Assembly: GCA_037043015.1 (NCBI GenBank)
Contig: CM073322.1
Location: 4,971,601-5,035,600 of the forward strand
Length of the DNA stretch: 64,000 bases
Source: Bryum argenteum
Lineage: Eukaryota; Streptophyta; Bryopsida; Bryales; Bryaceae
Direction: 5' to 3'
Shown here: positions 60,741-64,000 of the stretch, one piece after another
Layout of the letters: each line of letters begins with the position of its first letter
Numbering within the stretch: position 1 is the stretch's first letter
Program-made: the position numbers and the translations under genes
Notes under the pieces: model-generated
Seen by the model: the letters and a program-made list of their open reading frames with translations, nothing else
Told to the model about the DNA's origin: nothing
Database searches by the model: none

Positions 60741-62799
60741 GAACTCTCTTGCTCATTTGCCCGCATTATTTGATCGTGTGCACCGTGACTTGGAAGTCAT
60801 CATTGTTGACTCCTTGCACTATTTTTGCTTTTTAAGGATGAAATTTGTGAGCCTTGTGTGACATGGAGGGTGCATGAATTATGGAACACACTTGTTTTCA
60901 ACTATTAATACATGGTACTTTCCAAATAAATCTATGTTGCATATGTAACATTATATTATTGCATATGTATCATATTTTTCTTGTATATGTATTATAGTAT
61001 TGTTGCATATGTATCATATTTTTGTTGCATATGTATCTCAGCTTGCTAAAATCTTGCAAGTAAGAAAAATATATTTTTCTCTTGGAGAACAACTATATTC
61101 TTTACAAAGGGTTGACATGAATACAGTGATTTATTGTTATGTTGTGACTAGGTTCATAAGGCAGGGTTGTAGTATTTTTTGGAATTGATCTCCCTTGTTA
61201 TGAGTGCACACTACTTGTTTCGTATGATGTTACTTTGCAACATTATCTTATTTATTTTACAACTTGTACGCCCGCACAACATTGCAATGGCCACATAAAT
61301 ATTTTGACCATGCTTGGCCACATAAATACTTTGACCATGCTCATCTCCGCTCTCGTAAAAGGAAACAGAAATAAAAATTTAAAATATAGAAAAAATCAAA
61401 ATAAATAAAAATCATGATTCTACGCTCACATGCCCACATTTCTGTTTTTGGTTGATTTTTAGAGCTCCAAGTGATGTGATTCATGCGTCGTTGGGTTACT
61501 CATGTTTTTTTTGCTTGATTTAAATTTAGGTACTTTTTGGTAATTTTTGGTAATCTTTGAAACCTTAAATACTTTGAAATTCAATATCTCAAAATTGGTG
61601 GGCCGGGTTTGCGATCCGATTGTTGCCTCACTCCTACAAATACCCACTTTCAACGACACCTCATGTGGCCTGATTCATCCCCACCAATTCCTGAGATCAT
61701 AATGTCACAAAAACAAAACAAACAAACTATCTATTTTATCTAATAGACTAGATTGTCATTCCAACCTACCTATGGTGAATGCAAAATATCAATGATTCAA
61801 GACGCTTTATCCTTTTCAGAGGAGATCCTCTTTCCTACCTAAAGTAGTGCATTACATGAATATGTTGCTTGAGACACACAACCTTCAATTAAATAGTGTT
61901 ATAAAATACCTGAAAAATAATTAAATTGCAATTGATGGTCCAAACCTGTTTTCACACAATTTGTCTCACCATATCCATAAGAATTTGGCTCAACATAACA
62001 AAGTGGAGAACTATGTTGATATTCTAGATTTGACATCACACACAAGAAGGCCACAACAAATGCAGAGTTGAAACTCTGTAATATGATCTTTGGTAAGTCA
62101 TGAGATACTTCGATTCCATTTCAAACCTAGACCAAATTCTCAGTCCAAGAACTCAACTAAATTCCTTACAAAGAATACTTTCACATGACCTCCTCAAGTC
62201 CACACTACATAGAAGCCTTGCCACAAAGCTAATGGATTTAAGAGGTGAAGGTGGAAATCATCACCTTCCCATGCCTGGAGTTGGTCCATCAGACCAAATT
62301 TCCACTCCATGCGACTCAAAGAAAGTAAATCTACAGAAATCTCATAATAATACTGCACATAAGGCAGCAGAGATTTGAACGACTGGAAACTACTGCATAA
62401 TCATTTAAGTTACAAGGATTGCTACCTAACTACCTCAAGACTGAACTAGTACCAAAACCTTGTACTTGGTAAAACTGCCAGTGGAGTACAAAATCGGGTA
62501 TCTGCAGAACAGCGTCCATACTCTACACCTGAAGTAATCTCATGAGTAACCACACGTTCAAGCATGCAAGCAGGAGTAAGAATGTGAATAAGTAAGCACC
62601 GGTAGCCAATTCCGCTTTTGAAGATACTCGAAGTTGACGTGAACTTTCCATTCCTCAAAGTCATATTCTTGTATAACTCAGTCTTAGAAGTCGGTGACCA
62701 CCTCAGGGTGCTTCCAAACGAGGACGGGATTCCGAAAGAGCTATTAATTTCGGCGCCTCCCGTCGGCTTTCACCGCCGAACGATATTTCTCCTCCTAAA
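60741..62799. other. Intergenic with short tandem repeats
   Basis: Around 60945-61035 the unit ttgcatatgtatcatattttt is repeated about three times. At 61293-61345 tggccacataaatactttgaccatgct is present twice in tandem with one change. No gene is recognised. The last part probably holds the 3' untranslated region of the phosphatase gene. Confidence 0.5.
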
Positions 62800-64000
62800 C
62801 TAGCGGGTTCCAGAAACGTCATTTGATTCAACAGATGATGCACCTTCAATGGGCGAATAAGTGACAGTCCTTTTCCGTTTTTGAAACTTGCGGACCAGAT
62901 AATTGATGAAAAAGGATGATGCAGCCAAGGCAGTGAGCATCAACATAAGGGTTAAACTAGGGATCCAGTTGTCGCCAGTTCTTCTTCTGAAAGAAAGACT
63001 TCTGCCGAAAATGGGAGTAGTGAACCACTCCTCAGCAAATCCGTTGTACAGAACTTGAATGTCTGCTTTACTCAACTCCTCATCATCCAACAGTTTCCAC
63101 GTCTTAAACTCCCGAAGCACTTTCCAATCGCTTGTAGGACCCCTCCCAAGCGAGGCTTGCACCACCCGTGCCCGTCTTGCCCACCCCGCCCTCCTGAACG
63201 CACAAACCACAAGCCGAAACTTGGTAAGTCTAACTTAAAAAGCCTCATTAATGTGAAGAAAGAAAGCACTGAAGGAGTTCCAATTTCAGCTAGAATGTGC
63301 AGAAAGAAAGCAACGCAACTAGCTCCATCAGAACAGAAAACACAACTGGCAGTGTCTGAACCCCCTGAATGCTCGAACATAAGATGACAGGATCAGCTCT
63401 AAGACATCACAGTAGACAACGTGCGCTGCTTCAATACATTATTGCAATCAACAAGTTTGAGGCATTCTATTGTCTTCATAGATACATTACATGCTCCACT
63501 ATACTCTTTCTTCATGAAATATGATTGAAGTAGAGAAAGTGAACTTTCCAAATTTTTCATCGTCTGTCTATGTTTTAAAGAAGTACATCAAGTAATCATG
63601 AAGCACGAGGTCAATGAAGAACAAGCACGGCTAGTGTACGTCTTGCGTAAACGTTCGAGCTGAGAGGCCCCACATAGTCACCGGCAATAACAATATCTTT
63701 CAAACTAAATCAAGAACATTCAAGCGTGATTATGGCTCTAGACTATCCATCGTCTTCAGACTGAAACGCAGAACGGGGCAACAGAGGAGAGGGGAAGGAT
63801 TTAAAGCAGTAAAGACGCACCCATAAGTATGGTAGCCAATGCCACCCCCATAACATAACTGGATGCCAAGAAGGTCGCCGCAGTAGTCATTGACATGATC
63901 GTGACCAACAAAGATGGCCTTCACATCCCCTGCTTCAACAAGGGACGTGAACAATCCAGAATTGACAGACGCAGAGCATATTGTTTCCTGTTTCTCACCC
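62800..64000 (-). CDS. Purple acid phosphatase, C-terminal part (continues past window)
   Basis: Two exons are seen, complement(62800-63193, 63821->64000), joined in frame across a GT/AG intron at TAT-GG/G. The protein reads SVNSGLFTSLVEAGDVKAIF, then the metal-binding GHDHVNDYCG, then GIQLCYGGGIGYHTYG and, after the intron, RAGWARRARVV and FKTWKLLDDE. This is the end of the small plant PAP type (PAP14/16/28/29), a dinuclear-metal phosphoesterase. After the catalytic part comes a predicted membrane helix (WIPSLTLMLMLTALAASSFF) and a basic tail KFQKRKR, so the enzyme is probably anchored by its C-terminus, with the short tail on the other side. The N-terminal catalytic motifs lie beyond the window. 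No lesion is visible. Confidence 0.85.

Noticed and set aside
1-64000. CRISPR arrays, rRNA and tRNA genes
   Set aside because: No regularly spaced identical repeats, rRNA cores or convincing cloverleaf sequences were noticed on either strand by eye.

Overview
The window is nuclear DNA of a land plant. It carries a four-exon SHORT-ROOT-type GRAS gene, an ARM-repeat relative of the plant U-box (PUB) ligases, an ARL5-type small GTPase and a plant-type purple acid phosphatase. Introns have GT/AG ends, genes are far apart, and the space between them is AT-rich and mostly transposon-derived. A piggyBac family together with an intron-bearing SHR gene makes a non-seed plant (bryophyte, lycophyte or fern) my best guess, but the sequence alone does not settle the lineage.

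Layout. 1-13.3 kb: a nest of TTAA-targeted piggyBac-type elements. One is a 5.7-kb copy (3172-8872) encoding a recognisable but frameshifted transposase. Several 0.6-1 kb non-autonomous relatives and a broken Tc1/mariner copy surround it. 15.2-17.7 kb: intact SHR-like GRAS gene, minus strand. 18-36 kb: gene-poor, with more piggyBac-type MITEs, a fold-back repeat cluster (23.6-26.0 kb), a GC-rich minisatellite island (28.0-28.4 kb), a clean Stowaway-type MITE (32.5 kb) and a second dead Tc1/mariner copy (33.5 kb). 36108-48472: one CACTA (En/Spm) element of about 12.4 kb, with CACTGG/CCAGTG ends and a GCC target duplication. It encodes a TNP2-like transposase and carries pieces of host genes (a SAC-domain phosphoinositide phosphatase and a PRAF-type PH domain) with their introns. 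49.4-51.0 kb: ARM-repeat gene. 55-56 kb: two more TTAA elements. 58.6-60.7 kb: ARL5-like gene with an intron in its leader. 62.8 kb to the end: the 3' part of a purple acid phosphatase gene.

The four host genes do not form a pathway or cluster. The connecting theme is transposition. A plant piggyBac family has an autonomous-type founder and deletion derivatives. Its copies have landed three times on the TTAA flank of another copy. A large CACTA element has picked up host gene fragments. All assignments come from reading the sequence and recalled family motifs; no database search was possible.
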